64,000 nt of DNA from CAWACP01 sp963832965 (GCA_963832965.1 CAWHVW010000005.1:806001-870000); one strand, 5' to 3'; counted from the first letter of the stretch, positions 42,325 through 51,636 are shown. The notes: generated by a model from the sequence alone, not told the origin. A program made the numbers and translations.

Positions 42325-43676
42325 GCGCTCGCATATTGATCATTGAGGACGAAGAGAAGCTTCGCCGCGTTATGGAACTGCAACTCCGCACCGCCGGCTT
42401 CGAGGTGGAGCAGGCTGGCGCGGCCGAAGACGGATTGCGGCTGGCCGATTCCGCCGACCTGATCATTACCGATCTTCGTCTACCCGGCATGGACGGCCTG
42501 CAACTGCTTTCGTCCCTCCGCGAGCGGGGATCGCAAACCCCCATCGTGGTGATGACCGCGTTCGGTTCCATTGAAACGGCTGTCGAAGCGATGAAGGCCG
42601 GAGCGGTGGACTTTCTGCCCAAGCCTTTTTCTCTCGATCATCTGATGGCCGTCGTCGAGAAAGCCTTGGAATTGCGAACATTGCGAGACGAGAACCGGAA
42701 GCTGCGCGAGGAACTCGACCACCGCTATCAGTTCGATAACATTGTCGGCCGCAGTCCCGCGATGCGCGAGATCTTCGCCACCGTTGAGCGTGTTGCGCCC
42801 ACTCGCGCCACCGTGCTGCTGGCTGGCGAGAGCGGCGTCGGCAAAGACATGATCGCGCGCGCCATTCACCAGCACTCGCCCCGCCGCGATCACCCGTTCG
42901 TTAAGATCAACTGCACGGCGCTCCCCGAGAACCTCATGGAAAGCGAGCTGTTCGGCTATGAGAAGGGCGCGTTCACCGGCGCCAACGTCACCAAGCCAGG
43001 CAAATTCGAACAGGCCGACACCGGCACCGTGTTTCTGGACGAAATCGGCGACGTGCCGGCGTCCATTCAGGTCAAGCTGCTGCGCATCCTGCAGGAGCGC
43101 GAATTCGAACGCCTGGGCAGCAACAAGACCAGGCACATCGACGTCCGCGTACTCGCGGCGACTAACGTCGATCTCCGTGAAGCCCTGGAACAGGGCACCT
43201 TTCGCGAGGACCTGTACTACCGGTTGAACGTCATGCCCATCAGCATTCCGCCCCTGCGCGAGCGCCGCGAGGATATTCCATTTCTGGCGGAACACTTCGT
43301 CCACAAGCTGGCGAAAGACCTCGGCAGCGTTGCCCAGGGCATTTCCGAGGAAGCCATTCAGAAGCTCATGCAGTATCATTGGCCGGGGAATGTCCGGGAG
43401 CTGGAAAACGTGGTGGAGCGCAGCATGGTTTTGGCCTCGCAGCCCATCCTGAGCGCCGCCGACATTCGTCTCGACACCGCCCCCCGGGCGCACCGGCCGG
43501 CCTCCAACTCCGAGTACAGTTTGCCCGACGGGATGACTCTGGACGAGTATGAACAGGCGGTCATTCGCGATGCCCTGAAGCGCGCCAACGGCAACAAGAG
43601 CCAGGCGGCGCGCATGCTCGGCCTCACCCGCAACGCGCTGCGCTACCGGCTGTCGCAAATGGGCATGGAAGGGTGA
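42321..43676 (+). CDS. NtrC-family sigma-54-dependent response regulator
   Basis: 451 residues, starting at a TTG with GGGAGG seven bases upstream. The receiver (about 1-120) has the Asp in LIITDLRLPGMDG. The AAA+ domain has Walker A GESGVGKD, the sigma-54 contact loop in GYEKGAFTGAN, Walker B in GTVFLDEIGD and the arginine-finger region. The C-terminal Fis-type helix-turn-helix is NKSQAARMLGLTRNALRYRL. It activates sigma-54 promoters when phosphorylated by the preceding kinase; targets are unknown. Confidence 0.95.
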   Translation: MSARILIIEDEEKLRRVMELQLRTAGFEVEQAGAAEDGLRLADSADLIITDLRLPGMDGLQLLSSLRERGSQTPIVVMTAFGSIETAVEAMKAGAVDFLPKPFSLDHLMAVVEKALELRTLRDENRKLREELDHRYQFDNIVGRSPAMREIFATVERVAPTRATVLLAGESGVGKDMIARAIHQHSPRRDHPFVKINCTALPENLMESELFGYEKGAFTGANVTKPGKFEQADTGTVFLDEIGDVPASIQVKLLRILQEREFERLGSNKTRHIDVRVLAATNVDLREALEQGTFREDLYYRLNVMPISIPPLRERREDIPFLAEHFVHKLAKDLGSVAQGISEEAIQKLMQYHWPGNVRELENVVERSMVLASQPILSAADIRLDTAPRAHRPASNSEYSLPDGMTLDEYEQAVIRDALKRANGNKSQAARMLGLTRNALRYRLSQMGMEG

Positions 43677-43680
43677 GACC

Positions 43681-44073
43681 ATGAACGTCCCCTGGGTTCG
43701 CAAGCTCTGCCTTGACCTGCCGCACACCACGGAATCCGTTCAGTGGGGCGAGCACCTGGTCTTCAAGGTGGGAGGAAAGATCTATGCCATCGCGGCCCTG
43801 GAACCCAGAGGCGTGTGGCTTTCCTTCAAAACCGCGCCGGAAGAGTTCGCGAATCTGACGGAAGTTCCCGGCATCATTCCGGCGCCCTACCTGGCTCGCG
43901 CGCAGTGGGTTGCGCTGGAATCATTTGACGCACTCGCGGCTGTCGATTTGAAGCGCCTGATCAAACAAGCGCACGGCTTGATCTTCGCGAAGCTGCCCCG
44001 GAAGAAGCAAGCCGAGTTGGCGAAGGACACGCGGCGCCAGCCGCGTTCCCGGGCTCCGGGGAAACGGCGCTGA
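43681..44073 (+). CDS. MmcQ/YjbR-family protein
   Basis: 130 residues. The fold pattern of the family is visible: VRKLCLDLPHTTESVQWGEH, VFKVGGKIYAIAALEPRG, and SFKTAPEEFANLTEVPGI followed by APYLARAQWVALES. The family has a double-wing DNA-binding-like fold of uncertain function. The C-terminus is a basic tail. It starts four bases after the response regulator and its stop abuts the stop of the convergent protease gene (the two stops form TGATCA). Confidence 0.85.
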   Translation: MNVPWVRKLCLDLPHTTESVQWGEHLVFKVGGKIYAIAALEPRGVWLSFKTAPEEFANLTEVPGIIPAPYLARAQWVALESFDALAAVDLKRLIKQAHGLIFAKLPRKKQAELAKDTRRQPRSRAPGKRR

Positions 44074-46098
44074 TCACATGCCCGTGACGCTGTTGCCGAG
44101 ATTCTGAGAAATAACGCTAAGCCCCGTAGTGACGTTGATGTTCGTCGTCGGGATGGAGGTCCCGGCGGCGGCGGTGACGGTCACTTGCAAATGTCCGGTG
44201 TCCAGCACAGTCACGTTGGTGACCAGCGCGTCGCTCGTGCCGAAGCCCACGAACGTTTGCCCTTGCACGAAATCCGTATTGGTGCCGACAACGTCCACGG
44301 TCATCGAACCTCCCGCGGGCAGGGTCCCCGAAGTAACTGAAAGAGCCGGCGCGCCCGACCCAGGCCATGTGTAGGTTTGGACGCCGGTGTCGCCGGATAT
44401 AAACAGCGAACTCTGTCCGTCGGTCCCGAGCGCCTCCACGTGACTCACGAACCCTGGACTCGCCGGCGGCGGCGAGACGATCACCTGATGGCTGCTGACC
44501 GTGTTTAGTATGGCGCCGGCCGCGCCATCGAACACGATGCGAGTCTGGCTGGAAAGGTTAGATCCGTTCACCGCGACGGTCCCATCCGGAAGGGCTTGCA
44601 CGCTGGCAACTGTGGGGGGCGCACCGGACACCGCCAGGACGGCTGCGGGCAGGACATACACGTTGTCGGCGCTTTGAATGATGAAATGCCGCGCGCCGTT
44701 GGCCCCGAAGTAGCTTGCCGTCACGTCGACGGCAACATAACCGTTGGGATTGGGAGCCGGATACTGCCGGGCGCTATTCGGCACCACCTGGAAAATGAAA
44801 CCGAGAGCGTCGAAGGCGATCCCGGGCTCGAACTGATTGTTCGCGTCGAGGATATTGCCCGGCGCGGCTATAATCAAGGTCTGGCGGGGACCGCCCTTCA
44901 GGATGGGTGGACTCTCCACCACTGTGCCACCAGGCACGTAGCCATAGCTCCGGACCCCGCTCACCAGCATGAAATTCCGTGGCGCCACCTGCATGTTGAT
45001 ACCGCTTCTCGCCACGCCCGCTGATACCTGTACCTCGCCAGCCGCGCGCCAGCTACTCGTGTTCGGGTAGAACGTAGTCTCAAAATAGCAATCCTGCGCG
45101 GTCGCGGGATTCGTAGTGCAGTCCGCGGGACCGGGAGCGGTCGCGGTCACGCCATCGGCTGCCAGCGGATAGATCAGCCCCAAATTTGACGTCTCACCTG
45201 ACTCCGCCGGCGGGAGCGACTGCGCATATACGTAATAGAAGCCTGGAGGGATGCCGTCAATCTCGTATGTTCCATCCGGAAGAGTCATCGCACCCACGGC
45301 GTCGCCCGCGGCCGGAATTGCCACCACCGCGGCCAGATTTACGGGGCTTCCGTCGGTCAGAGTAACCTTTCCAGTGATGCTGCCGAACTCTGGCGTCAAA
45401 GTGCTGGTCACCGGATACAGCGCGGAAATTCCGGCAATATCATCGGCCCCGAGCGGCCTCGCCTTACTCACGCCGCTGGTGATGTAGGTAGACATGGCGG
45501 CGGATGTGGTGGCGTGTTGCAAGCCAAGGTTGTGTCCGAACTCATGAACGGCGGTGGTGAAAAACAGCTCGCTCCAGGTTGCCAGAGGCACGCCAGGCCC
45601 GTTGAGGCCATAGGGAAGCGCAGGGAAGACAAGCTTTGATGTCGTGATCGGCAGAAATGCCGCGCCCGTGGGCGTGAGGGTAGGGGTTAGCCTGGTGCCT
45701 TGTGACGTGACCAGGGAGTAAGCCAGCAGGCCCGGTGGGACGTCGCTGGAGAATTCCACATTAATTCCGGCGTTATTGTCCGCGCCGTGAAACAGCCCGC
45801 CGTATCCGATTCGGATCGCCGAGCCTGGTACACTGTTCCACACGTCGGCGGCGGCGCGCAACTCGCTCACCAAAGTCTCGTACCCATCTCCCGGTAGCAT
45901 GTCCTGGGTATCCAGACCGGAATCGGCAACGTAGAAATACACAGTGTTGTTTGAAAGCGTAGTGAGGTCCCACTTCCACGGCACGGCCTTGCCATTCGCG
46001 TCGAACTGAATGTAATAATAATAGGCCGACGCACTGCCGCTGGCCAGCAGCAAGGCCGCCGCGAGCGCAAGAACTCTCGGAATCAGCCGGCTTTTCAT
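44074..46098 (-). CDS. Secreted matrixin-like zinc metalloprotease with carboxypeptidase-type and IPT-like domains
   Basis: 674 residues from the ATG at 46098, which has GGAGGGACG upstream. A signal peptide ends near residue 25. The metzincin motif HEFGHNLGLQH lies at about 190, within a domain that has the matrixin features of a KWDLTT-type N-terminal strand and ADVWNSV. A carboxypeptidase-regulatory-like beta domain follows (GSITGKVTLTDGSPVNLAAV, about 245-320), and the C-terminal half holds IPT/TIG-like strands. It probably acts outside the cell. The start overlaps the stop of the upstream partner by four bases. Confidence 0.87.
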   Translation of the reverse strand: MKSRLIPRVLALAAALLLASGSASAYYYYIQFDANGKAVPWKWDLTTLSNNTVYFYVADSGLDTQDMLPGDGYETLVSELRAAADVWNSVPGSAIRIGYGGLFHGADNNAGINVEFSSDVPPGLLAYSLVTSQGTRLTPTLTPTGAAFLPITTSKLVFPALPYGLNGPGVPLATWSELFFTTAVHEFGHNLGLQHATTSAAMSTYITSGVSKARPLGADDIAGISALYPVTSTLTPEFGSITGKVTLTDGSPVNLAAVVAIPAAGDAVGAMTLPDGTYEIDGIPPGFYYVYAQSLPPAESGETSNLGLIYPLAADGVTATAPGPADCTTNPATAQDCYFETTFYPNTSSWRAAGEVQVSAGVARSGINMQVAPRNFMLVSGVRSYGYVPGGTVVESPPILKGGPRQTLIIAAPGNILDANNQFEPGIAFDALGFIFQVVPNSARQYPAPNPNGYVAVDVTASYFGANGARHFIIQSADNVYVLPAAVLAVSGAPPTVASVQALPDGTVAVNGSNLSSQTRIVFDGAAGAILNTVSSHQVIVSPPPASPGFVSHVEALGTDGQSSLFISGDTGVQTYTWPGSGAPALSVTSGTLPAGGSMTVDVVGTNTDFVQGQTFVGFGTSDALVTNVTVLDTGHLQVTVTAAAGTSIPTTNINVTTGLSVISQNLGNSVTGM

Positions 46099-46619
46099 CG
46101 TCCCTCCACAACCGCGCGCTGGACGTACTTGCGCATGTCCGCGAGCTTCATCCGCACCGGGGCGGCCCTCACTCCCGCGCCGGAATGGTCCAGCATTATT
46201 TCCGTGGTTGAGGCTTGTACAGCCTCCTCGCCGGGTGAATTCACCACGAACAAACCCTGCGACATCCCAATGATCAGATTCAGCCCCGATGGGCTGCGCC
46301 ACAGGAAGAGGACGTACTCGCCACCATCAGCGAGTTCGGGAGCGCCGGCTGCAGTTTGCCTCTGGCAATCGACCACGCCGCCCTGCACTGCCATATCCAC
46401 CACTGGTCCGCCAGAGCCTTTCCATCGGTCGTCAACGAATACCAGGTAGTGCGTGAAAAGCTGAGAACCGTGCCACGCCGACTTGCCCCGCTGCACGTGA
46501 CCTCGAACGACCTCTGTAGACTGCAACGCCATCTCTTTCAAACTGAGGTGTTGCAGCGTAGAGCTTCTCACGGGCAGACAAACAAGACCCGCGAAAATCA
46601 GAAACTGCAGACTTCGCAT
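46095..46619 (-). CDS. Exported protein of unknown function, coupled to the metalloprotease
   Basis: 174 residues from the ATG at 46619. A signal peptide covers about 1-20 (MRSLQFLIFAGLVCLPVRSS). The rest contains SLKEMALQSTEVVRGHVQRG and a beta-rich region with a Cys (GGVVDCQRQT); similar phrases occur in short proteins next to matrixins in related genomes, as far as I recall, but no function is known. Its stop overlaps the protease start by four bases, so it may be a chaperone, inhibitor or co-secreted partner. Confidence 0.65.
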   Translation of the reverse strand: MRSLQFLIFAGLVCLPVRSSTLQHLSLKEMALQSTEVVRGHVQRGKSAWHGSQLFTHYLVFVDDRWKGSGGPVVDMAVQGGVVDCQRQTAAGAPELADGGEYVLFLWRSPSGLNLIIGMSQGLFVVNSPGEEAVQASTTEIMLDHSGAGVRAAPVRMKLADMRKYVQRAVVEGR

Positions 46620-46734
46620 ACGAGCACTGACATTCGAGCAAGTTCCCAGCCACACAAATGTCTTATCAGTCAATAACTTACATGATAGCGAACCGGGCCG
46701 GTTGTATCTGCCTGACACACCCGCAGGGGCACCC

Positions 46735-46812
46735 GGGGACAGACGCACGCGTCCCCCCAGCGACGCGCTTCACGGAACGGTCCCGTGCCGATGTGACGCA
46801 CTCGTCTGTCCC
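46735..46812. repeat. Nested inverted repeats in the intergenic region before the UvrC-like gene
   Basis: GGGACAGACG (46736-46745) is matched exactly by its reverse complement CGTCTGTCCC at 46803-46812. Inside, GGGGAC (46735-46740) and GTCCCC (46751-46756) form a second inverted pair. Part of this 226-base gap (46620-46845) could fold into a long hairpin or be a dispersed palindromic element. The gap holds no other feature that I can see. Confidence 0.5.
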
Positions 46813-46845
46813 GATCTGCACGCATGTAGACTGCTGATAGGCACT

Positions 46846-47943
46846 ATGCGCAACGTCGTGGAGACCGCGGCCGTCGAGCTGAATCAGCCCTCCGATGCCG
46901 ATCTGGCTGCGCTACCCGACATTGCCGCGGTCTTCGTTCTCCGCGCGGGTGAGCGTTCCGCCTATGCCGCCCGTACCACCATGCTTCGCCGCAGGGTGAA
47001 CCGCGCGGTGAAGTTGCTGGGCCTCGGCGGCATATTGACGAGCGTCGAATACTGGCCCGTGGCTTCCGCACTGGAGGGCAGTCTGTTGCATTACGCGGTG
47101 ATGCGCAGGACTTTTCCCGATCAGTATCTGAAACTGCTCCGCCTGCGCATGCCCGCATACATAAAGGTCACCCTCGCCAATCCCTTTCCGCGCACGCACG
47201 TCAGTTCGCGCCTGAGTTCGAAAGCGCTGCTCTATGGTCCCTTCCGCTCGAGAGCGGAAGCCGAGAACTTTGAGAGCCAGTTCCTCGATTTCTTCCAGCT
47301 TCGGCGCTGCCAGGAGGATCTGGCGCCTTCACCCACCCATCCCGGCTGCATCTACGGTGAAATGAACATGTGCCTGCGGCCCTGCCAGCAGGTGGTGAGC
47401 GTGGAAGAGTACGGCAGCGAGGTGCGGCGCGTGGTGGATTTTCTCTCCACCAATGGCGCTTCGCTGCGCGTTCCCGCCGCCGCGGCGCGAGACCGTCTCA
47501 GCGAGGAGATGAACTTCGAGGAAGCCGCCCGCCAGCATCAGCGCTGTGAACGCATCAACGCCGTGCTGGCTCTGCGCGGCGACCTGGTCCGCGATACGGA
47601 AAAGCTGTCCGGGGTGGTGGTAGCCCCCGCGCTGGGAGCCGAAACCGTAAATCTGTTCTTTGTCTGGAGAGGAGCATGGATGCCGCCCGCGCTGTTCGCC
47701 GTGGGACACATGGGCTCCTCGCTCGACCAGCGCCTGCGTGAAATCGTCGATGGCATCGAGGCGCCGAGCCTGAGCGCCCAGGAGAAACAGGAGCACCTGG
47801 CGCTGCTGGCGCGATGGTATTACTCAAGCTGGCGAGAAGGAGACTGGATCGCCATTGACGACCCCGCTCGCGTCCCCTACCGAAGAATCGTGCGTGCTAT
47901 GTCGAAGGTGCTCGGCGGAGATGCCGGGCGCGGCCTCAAATAA
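46846..47943 (+). CDS. UvrC-like protein lacking the C-terminal nuclease half
   Basis: 365 residues from the ATG at 46846. The N-terminal part looks like a degraded GIY-YIG domain (AAVFVLRAGERSAYAART). The UvrC middle is well kept: LYGPFRSRAEAENFESQFLD, then LRRCQEDL, HPGCIYGEMNMCLRPCQQ, followed by a UVR motif (SEEMNFEEAARQHQRCERIN). The RNase H-like second nuclease domain and helix-hairpin-helix of true UvrC are absent. It is therefore unlikely to make both excision cuts. Role may be regulatory or in a repair side pathway. It converges on and overlaps the next gene by eight bases. Confidence 0.8.
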   Translation: MRNVVETAAVELNQPSDADLAALPDIAAVFVLRAGERSAYAARTTMLRRRVNRAVKLLGLGGILTSVEYWPVASALEGSLLHYAVMRRTFPDQYLKLLRLRMPAYIKVTLANPFPRTHVSSRLSSKALLYGPFRSRAEAENFESQFLDFFQLRRCQEDLAPSPTHPGCIYGEMNMCLRPCQQVVSVEEYGSEVRRVVDFLSTNGASLRVPAAAARDRLSEEMNFEEAARQHQRCERINAVLALRGDLVRDTEKLSGVVVAPALGAETVNLFFVWRGAWMPPALFAVGHMGSSLDQRLREIVDGIEAPSLSAQEKQEHLALLARWYYSSWREGDWIAIDDPARVPYRRIVRAMSKVLGGDAGRGLK

Positions 47944-48448
47944 ACATCTCTTCGTCGCTGGTGGCCTGGTCGACGCTCGGCCGAGCGCTGCGCAGCAGAT
48001 AGGCAAAGGCCGCCTGAATACCCGCCGCGACACCCTGAATCTCGCGCATCGGGCGCAAGACACCGTTCGATACCACGTTCACGGTCTGCTGAGCCTTGTC
48101 CATGGTGTCGTCCAACACCATCTCCACACGGTCCATCTGGATGCGCGCCCGGCTGGCCGCCTCCGTGACCACATCATCCACTTTCGCCAGTTGTTCCTTC
48201 GCCGATTGCACCAGCTTGCGGCTTTCATCCACGGTGGCTTTAGTGGATTCGACCAACGCGTCCACTTTCGGGATCACTTCGTTGGCCTTCTCCACCATCG
48301 TCTCTACCCTGGGGATAGCGTGTTCCACGGCCTTTTGCATGGATTGAACGGCCCGGTACATGCCGAAGAGAATCGCCGCCTGCAGAACGATGGCGACGGC
48401 CGCGATACCGGCGAAAACGGTCTGGATGACGAAGAGGTTCTGGTCCAT
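47936..48448 (-). CDS. Single-pass membrane protein with long coiled coil (DUF948-like)
   Basis: 170 residues. One transmembrane helix (about 8-30) is followed by a long amphipathic, heptad-rich region (about 35-135). The pattern is like DUF948/YoxC-type proteins, which are often cotranscribed with YtxH proteins, as here. No catalytic residues are visible. A role in envelope stress or membrane organisation is inference. It lies 18 bases after the ytxH-like gene. Confidence 0.7.
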   Translation of the reverse strand: MDQNLFVIQTVFAGIAAVAIVLQAAILFGMYRAVQSMQKAVEHAIPRVETMVEKANEVIPKVDALVESTKATVDESRKLVQSAKEQLAKVDDVVTEAASRARIQMDRVEMVLDDTMDKAQQTVNVVSNGVLRPMREIQGVAAGIQAAFAYLLRSARPSVDQATSDEEMFI

Positions 48449-48466
48449 GGTGGACGGCTCGGTGTC

Positions 48467-48802
48467 CTAGCTCTGTTCGCCCGGCGCGGCGAATTCGCCG
48501 GTGGCTTCTTTGTCCACGGTTTCGCGATATGCTTGCCGGCCCGCTTCCACCGCGGCGTTCAACTGTTCCCGTTGCCGCGCCAGCGCGCTCTTGCCACGCT
48601 CGATCGCGTCGCCGGCGGTGGAGCGCAACTGCTCGCTCTGCCGTTTCAAATACTCTTTTCCCTCGTCTGCCTTGCTCAGCAGCAGCTCACGGGTTTCTGA
48701 GCCGCTCTTCGGCGCGAACAGCAGGCCGGCCGCGACGCCCAGGCCCAGACCGAGGAAGAAATACGGTAATTTGTTGTCGTCTGGCATATTGGTTCTCGCC
48801 AA
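48467..48802 (-). CDS. YtxH-domain protein
   Basis: 111 residues. The YtxH hallmark is a short glycine-rich membrane segment followed by a small basic-Pro motif, seen as FFLGLGLGVAAGLLFAPKSG at about residues 15-34. An amphipathic helical region follows. Homologues are linked to general stress response. The start may instead be ATG 48787 (MPDDNK). First gene of a two-gene leftward unit; recX diverges from it. Confidence 0.85.
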   Translation of the reverse strand: MARTNMPDDNKLPYFFLGLGLGVAAGLLFAPKSGSETRELLLSKADEGKEYLKRQSEQLRSTAGDAIERGKSALARQREQLNAAVEAGRQAYRETVDKEATGEFAAPGEQS

Positions 48803-48865
48803 CTAAGGTATCAGAAAGCTCTCTACAGAATACCAGCGCGCGAAGCGGTGCGATAATTCTTCTGG

Positions 48866-49414
48866 ATGCCCGGCAAACGTACGGCGCTGGACGAGGCGAA
48901 GCTGATGGAATACGCGGCGCGCCTGCTCAGCGGCCGGGCGCACACCAGCGGCGAGATGCGCAACAAGCTTCGACCACGCGCGGCCCGCGCCAGTGACGTG
49001 GATTCGGTGCTCGCCAAATTGCGCCGCATGGGCTATCTGGACGACCGCAGCTTTGCCGAAAATTTCGCTAGTGCGCGCCTGGAGAATCAGGGACTAGGGC
49101 AATCGCGCCTGCTCCGGGACCTGCGCCAGCGCCACGTCGCCCCCAAGCTGGCCGAGGAGGCCGTGGCGCGCACATATAAAGAACAGGACGAAGTGGCCCT
49201 CATCGAAGCTTTCCTCGCGCGCAAATATCGTGGCCGCGATCTCGGCGCCCTGCTGGGCGAAGAGAAACATCTCGCGTCGGCCTGGCGCAGACTCCGCTAT
49301 GCCGGATTCTCTTCCGGGAACTCCCTTCGCGTGCTCAAACGCTATGCCGCCGACGAAGCGAAGCTGGACGCGCTCGAAAGCGAGCCGGAAGGTCCGTCCG
49401 AAGCCGATCTGTAA
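48866..49414 (+). CDS. recX: Regulatory protein RecX
   Basis: 182 residues. The three-helix repeats of RecX are seen: MEYAARLLSGRAHTSGEMRN, VLAKLRRMGYLDDRSFAENF and RLLRDLRQRHVAPKLAEEAV. RecX modulates RecA filaments, usually as an inhibitor. recA is not adjacent. The N-terminus is short and the C-terminal tail acidic. Confidence 0.88.
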   Translation: MPGKRTALDEAKLMEYAARLLSGRAHTSGEMRNKLRPRAARASDVDSVLAKLRRMGYLDDRSFAENFASARLENQGLGQSRLLRDLRQRHVAPKLAEEAVARTYKEQDEVALIEAFLARKYRGRDLGALLGEEKHLASAWRRLRYAGFSSGNSLRVLKRYAADEAKLDALESEPEGPSEADL

Positions 49415-49526
49415 CGCGCCGATGTCCGCGCGTATCCGATAATGGTTGTTCATCGCCGGCAGGTGGCGCAGGGCTATGCCCCGCGAAAGAGTTCTTGTCC
49501 GCCAAACCAGCCATCACGGAGGTTCA

Positions 49527-50474
49527 TTGCGATTCGTCGTTTCCGGAGCCGCCGGCTTTATCGGCTCACACCTCTGCGACCGCCTGATCGCGGAAAATCA
49601 CAACGTTGTCGCCCTGGACAACTGCATCACGGGTTCGATCGCGAACCTGCGTCACCTCGATGGCAATCCGCTCTTCGAATTTCGCCACGGCGATGTCACG
49701 CGGCCCTTTGACGTTGAGGGCGCCGTCGATGGCGTCCTGCATCTGGCCTCTCTGGCCAGCCCCAAAGACTATCTCGCCCATCCCATCGAGACTCTGGAAA
49801 GCGGAGCCCAGGGCACGCAAAACATGCTCGAGCTGGCCCGGCGGAAGAGCGCCGGCTTCCTGCTGACGTCAACATCGGAGTGCTATGGGGACCCGGCGGT
49901 TCATCCTCAGGTGGAGACCTATTGGGGCAACGTGAACCCCGTGGGCCCTCGCTCCTGTTACGACGAGAGTAAGCGTTACGCGGAGGCGCTTACCATGGCC
50001 TTCCATCGCGTGCATGGAGTGAATAGCCATATCGCTCGAATTTTCAATACCTACGGCCCGCGCATGCAACTGCACGATGGGCGCGTGGTCCCCGCGTTTC
50101 TCGATCAGGCCCTGCGCGGCGAACCGATCACCATCTTCGGCAGCGGCGTGCAAACGCGCAGCTTCTGTTATGTCAGCGATCTTGTGGAGGGCCTATGGCG
50201 GCTGTTCCACTCGACAGAAGCGTATCCGGTGAATCTCGGGAATCCCCAGGAGATGACCATTCTCGAATTCGCCGAGCGCATTCGCGCGCTCACCGGGTCG
50301 ACCGCGCCCCTGGAATTTCTTCCTCTGCCCGAAGACGATCCTCGGAAGCGCCAGCCCGACATAACCAAGGCCCGCCTACTGCTAGGCTGGGAGCCCCGCG
50401 TGGCGCTCGAAGAAGGACTGCTCCGCACGATCGAATACTTCCGCGGCCGCATCAACGGCTCAGCGGCGAAATGA
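49527..50474 (+). CDS. NAD-dependent epimerase/dehydratase, UDP-glucuronate decarboxylase-like
   Basis: 315 residues if started at TTG 49527, which has GGAGG four bases upstream; the frame is open for 27 codons before it. The NAD motif GAAGFIGSH is at about residues 8-16, and the catalytic Tyr-x3-Lys in SCYDESKRYAEAL. Phrases such as LASLASPKDYLAHPIETL and IARIFNTYGPRM fit UDP-glucuronate decarboxylase (UDP-xylose synthase), but dTDP-glucose or GDP-sugar dehydratases remain possible. Likely role is in sugar-nucleotide supply for surface glycans. Confidence 0.85.
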   Translation: MRFVVSGAAGFIGSHLCDRLIAENHNVVALDNCITGSIANLRHLDGNPLFEFRHGDVTRPFDVEGAVDGVLHLASLASPKDYLAHPIETLESGAQGTQNMLELARRKSAGFLLTSTSECYGDPAVHPQVETYWGNVNPVGPRSCYDESKRYAEALTMAFHRVHGVNSHIARIFNTYGPRMQLHDGRVVPAFLDQALRGEPITIFGSGVQTRSFCYVSDLVEGLWRLFHSTEAYPVNLGNPQEMTILEFAERIRALTGSTAPLEFLPLPEDDPRKRQPDITKARLLLGWEPRVALEEGLLRTIEYFRGRINGSAAK

Positions 50475-50658
50475 GCGGCGAGGCGTGAGACCGGGCAACA
50501 CGTTCCGACGACTGCCGTGTCACGATTTCGAGTTCTGCTAAGCTGAGTTTTCGCTGCTCCGCGAGAACTGCAAACGACAAAGACTGAAGTTCGCTGGCGA
50601 TGGCCAGGGACGGCAGGGCATTGAGTCCGCGATACCATCTGGAGTGGCTGCAAGGTCC

Positions 50659-51636
50659 ATGAAGAACGAAGACGAACCGACCTCAGACAAAGCCGTACGC
50701 GTCAACGTTGATGGCCTTGACGCGATCCTCGGCAAACGCCTCCCATGCCTCGACGATGGTTTCGTGCGCGTTGTCGATTATCTCGGAGGAGACGCATCCA
50801 TAGTTCAGGCGGCCAGGATCTCCTACGGTAGCGGAACGAAAACCGTGCACGAAGACCGTGGGCTGATCCGCTACCTGCTTCGGCACAGACACACCACGCC
50901 ATTTGAGATGTGCGAGATCAAGCTGCACGTGCGCGTCCCCATGGACACCTGGAGACAGTGGATCCGCCATCGCACTGCGAATGTAAACGAGTACAGCACA
51001 CGCTATTCGGTGGCGATCGACCGGACCCAGACCACGGCGCCCGGCCAGTGGCGAATCCAGAGCACGCGGAACCGGCAGGGAGCCTCGGGCTTCGCCGACG
51101 CGGAGGTTGGGCGCGCGCTCAGTGAGCGCGAGGGGGCTTTTCAGGCCGAGGCGCGCCGTCTTTATCAGGAGCGCATCGACGCGGGGATTGCCCGTGAGCA
51201 GGCCAGAAAGGACCTGCCGTTATCCACCTATACCGAGGCGTACTGGAAGGTCGATTTGTGGAACCTGCTCCATTTCCTCGGCCTGCGCATGGAAGAGCAC
51301 GCGCAGGAAGAGATCCGGCGGTACGCGCAACTAATCGGCAACGAAATTGTACGGGTGTGGGTGCCGCTGGCGTGGCAGGCGTTCCTCGACTACGAATTCA
51401 ACAGTATCCATCTCTCCTCCATAGAGACGGAAGTGCTGCGCGCACTGCTGGCCGGGGACCGCGAGGGCGCGAGTGCCATCGCCGAAGCCGCCGGGTGGCT
51501 GGCGCTGCAGCCAGGCAAAGACGTCCTGCGCGCCAACCGCGAGCGCGAGGAGTTCGTCCTGAAAATGCGCGAGCGGTTCGGCTATGAGGTGGCCTGGCGG
51601 ATGCCGGCCCCTGTCGCCGAGCGGCCGCGCGGGTGA
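50659..51636 (+). CDS. thyX: Flavin-dependent thymidylate synthase ThyX
   Basis: 325 residues from the ATG at 50659; the frame extends five codons to a GTG. The ThyX signature RHR-x7-S is present as RHRTANVNEYS at about residue 107. LRHRHTTPFEMCEIKLHVRV and ARKDLPLSTYTEAYW are typical substrate and FAD contacts. It makes dTMP from dUMP with reduced flavin, and spares dihydrofolate reductase compared with ThyA. It overlaps dut by four bases and dut faces tmk, forming a pyrimidine deoxynucleotide cluster. The 184 bases upstream (50475-50658) show no gene. Confidence 0.96.
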   Translation: MKNEDEPTSDKAVRVNVDGLDAILGKRLPCLDDGFVRVVDYLGGDASIVQAARISYGSGTKTVHEDRGLIRYLLRHRHTTPFEMCEIKLHVRVPMDTWRQWIRHRTANVNEYSTRYSVAIDRTQTTAPGQWRIQSTRNRQGASGFADAEVGRALSEREGAFQAEARRLYQERIDAGIAREQARKDLPLSTYTEAYWKVDLWNLLHFLGLRMEEHAQEEIRRYAQLIGNEIVRVWVPLAWQAFLDYEFNSIHLSSIETEVLRALLAGDREGASAIAEAAGWLALQPGKDVLRANREREEFVLKMRERFGYEVAWRMPAPVAERPRG

